DNA from: Acetobacter oryzoeni | GTDB lineage: Bacteria > Pseudomonadota > Alphaproteobacteria > Acetobacterales > Acetobacteraceae | Direction: 5' to 3' | NCBI RefSeq assembly: GCF_004014775.2 | Contig: NZ_CP042808.1 | Span: forward strand, 1,420,001-1,484,000 | Length of the DNA stretch: 64,000 nucleotides | In this document: one piece after another, positions 62,825 through 64,000 of the stretch | How positions within the stretch are numbered: position 1 is the stretch's first letter | How the letters are laid out: each line of letters starts with the position of its first letter | The notes under the pieces: generated by a model | Told to the model about the DNA's origin: nothing | The model's input: only the letters and a program-made list of their open reading frames with translations | The model's database searches: none | Made by a program: the position numbers and the translations under genes

Positions 62825-64000
62825 ATGGGCCCGACTTCCGCCCGGAAAGACGTTAAAAAGGTTGTTCTGGCTTACTCTGGTGGCTTGGATACGTCTGTTA
62901 TCCTTCGCTGGCTCCAGAACACCTATGGTTGCGAGGTTGTTACCTTTACGGCTGATCTGGGCCAAGGGGAAGAACTGGAACCAGCCCGCAAAAAAGCGGA
63001 AATGTTTGGCGTAAAAGAAATCTTTGTTGAAGATCTGCGCGAAACATTTGTGAAGGACTTTGTCTTTCCCATGTTCCGGGCCAATACCCTGTACGAAGGC
63101 CAGTATCTTCTGGGCACATCCATTGCGCGCCCACTGATTGCACAGCGCCAGATTGAAATTGCAGAAGCAGTTGGCGCAGATGCCGTGGCACATGGCGCAA
63201 CCGGCAAAGGCAACGATCAGGTTCGTTTTGAGCTGGCATATTATGCCCTTAAGCCAGATATCACGGTTATTGCCCCTTGGCGGGAATGGGATCTGACATC
63301 CCGCACGCGTCTGCTGGCTTTTGCTGAAGAAAATCAGATTCCGATTGCCAAAGACAAGCGCGGCGAAGCCCCCTTCTCTGTAGATGCTAACCTGCTGCAT
63401 TCTTCTTCAGAAGGGAAAGTTCTGGAAGACCCTGCCGTTGCTCCAGAAGAAATTGTGTTTCAGCGCACAATCTCTCCAGAAGCAGCACCAGATAAGCCCA
63501 CAGAAATCACCATTGATTTTGTAAGCGGTGACCCCGTTGCCATTAACGGCGTGGCTATGTCTCCCGCTACGTTGCTGACACGCCTGAACGAGTTGGGCAA
63601 AGAAAACGGTATCGGCCGTTTGGACATGGTGGAAAACCGCTTTGTTGGCATGAAATCCCGCGGGATTTATGAAACACCCGGTGGCACCATCCTGCTGACA
63701 GCCCATCGCAGCATGGAATCCATCACGCTGGATCGCGAAGCCATGCATCTTAAAGATAGCCTGATGCCGCGCTACGCTTCCATTCTGTATAATGGCCTCT
63801 GGTTCTCCCCAGAACGGCGGATGCTGCAAGCTCTTATTGATGCCTCCCAGCATTCCGTTACTGGGCGTGTTCGCCTCAAACTGTACAAGGGCAATGTTAT
63901 CTGTGTTGGGCGCGAAAGCCCGAACAGCCTGTATGATGCCCGTGTTGTAACGTTTGAAGACGATGAAGGCGCATACAACCAGCAGGATGCTCAAGGCTTT
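62825..64000 (+). CDS. argG: Argininosuccinate synthase (partial)
   Basis: The first 392 residues of ArgG; the gene leaves the window at the right edge, close to its usual end near 405-415. It condenses citrulline and aspartate with ATP in arginine synthesis. [19 protein letters not shown] (about 12-30) is the ATP-binding signature. [33 protein letters not shown] and the [11 protein letters not shown] N terminus identify it. AGGAG stands about ten bases before the ATG at 62825. Confidence 0.96.
   Translation, partial: MGPTSARKDVKKVVLAYSGGLDTSVILRWLQNTYGCEVVTFTADLGQGEELEPARKKAEMFGVKEIFVEDLRETFVKDFVFPMFRANTLYEGQYLLGTSIARPLIAQRQIEIAEAVGADAVAHGATGKGNDQVRFELAYYALKPDITVIAPWREWDLTSRTRLLAFAEENQIPIAKDKRGEAPFSVDANLLHSSSEGKVLEDPAVAPEEIVFQRTISPEAAPDKPTEITIDFVSGDPVAINGVAMSPATLLTRLNELGKENGIGRLDMVENRFVGMKSRGIYETPGGTILLTAHRSMESITLDREAMHLKDSLMPRYASILYNGLWFSPERRMLQALIDASQHSVTGRVRLKLYKGNVICVGRESPNSLYDARVVTFEDDEGAYNQQDAQGF

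Noticed and set aside
62543..63400. 285-codon open frame antisense to rlmN and argG
   Set aside because: Spans two well-supported genes on the other strand and shows no protein family.
1..64000. Insertion sequences, prophage, CRISPR arrays, toxin-antitoxin pairs
   Set aside because: No transposase, integrase, direct-repeat array or small overlapping toxin-antitoxin gene pair was recognised in the window.

Overview
The window looks like chromosome of an acetic acid bacterium, most likely Acetobacter (Alphaproteobacteria). This is an inference from the gene set: a membrane-bound PQQ dehydrogenase, an aerobic-type cobalamin cluster, a respiratory formate dehydrogenase, alphaproteobacterial housekeeping genes and moderate GC with AT-rich intergenic gaps. 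I see no transposase, integrase, prophage or CRISPR array; nearly every gene belongs to a recognisable family.

Layout. 1-5.7 kb: a class II UvrA paralogue (cut by the window edge), a dicarboxylate/cation symporter, tpm, grxB, and an MFS transporter behind a heavily structured leader. 5.8-13.5 kb: cobalamin ring-building genes cbiD, cobM, cobE, cobL, cobK, cobJ, cobI, cobH and cobG, mostly one minus-strand run with overlapping ends. 13.6-18.9 kb: a secreted Dabb protein, fumC, a large coiled-coil outer-membrane porin and a GAF-Fis regulator. 19.0-24.3 kb: a PQQ-dependent glucose/quinate-family dehydrogenase between a MetA-type outer-membrane protein and a BBP2-type porin. 24.9-31.9 kb: a CPA2 antiporter, a Fur-box-controlled PepSY/DUF3649/DUF3325 operon, a small unknown membrane protein, an AI-2E family exporter and an AsmA protein.

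32.0-40.6 kb holds the most unusual block for a strict aerobe. It is a five-gene operon coding for a GltD-like flavoprotein with a ferredoxin tail, pyruvate:ferredoxin oxidoreductase, a dihydroorotate-dehydrogenase-like protein, a phosphotransacetylase-type enzyme and acetate kinase. On paper it turns pyruvate into acetate with ATP and reduced ferredoxin, with the flavoprotein as the probable outlet to NAD(P)H. 43.9-52.8 kb is a complete formate dehydrogenase module: fdoG-H-I, fdhE and moeA in one operon, then mobB on the other strand and mobA-fdhD, with an FNR-like dyad upstream of fdoG. The two blocks could together support life at low oxygen (inference).

41-43.8 kb carries an EF-hand protein, a TetR regulator, mntP with its yybP-ykoY manganese riboswitch, and a glutathione S-transferase. 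53.2-64 kb is housekeeping: tRNA-Gln, ppx/gppA, rlmE, fructokinase, a TusA-like protein, the xseB-ispA-dxs-tlyA isoprenoid operon, a secreted unknown, rlmN and the start of argG. Many start codons were moved inward from the longest open frame, using ribosome-binding sites, signal peptides or family length; the reasons are in each entry.
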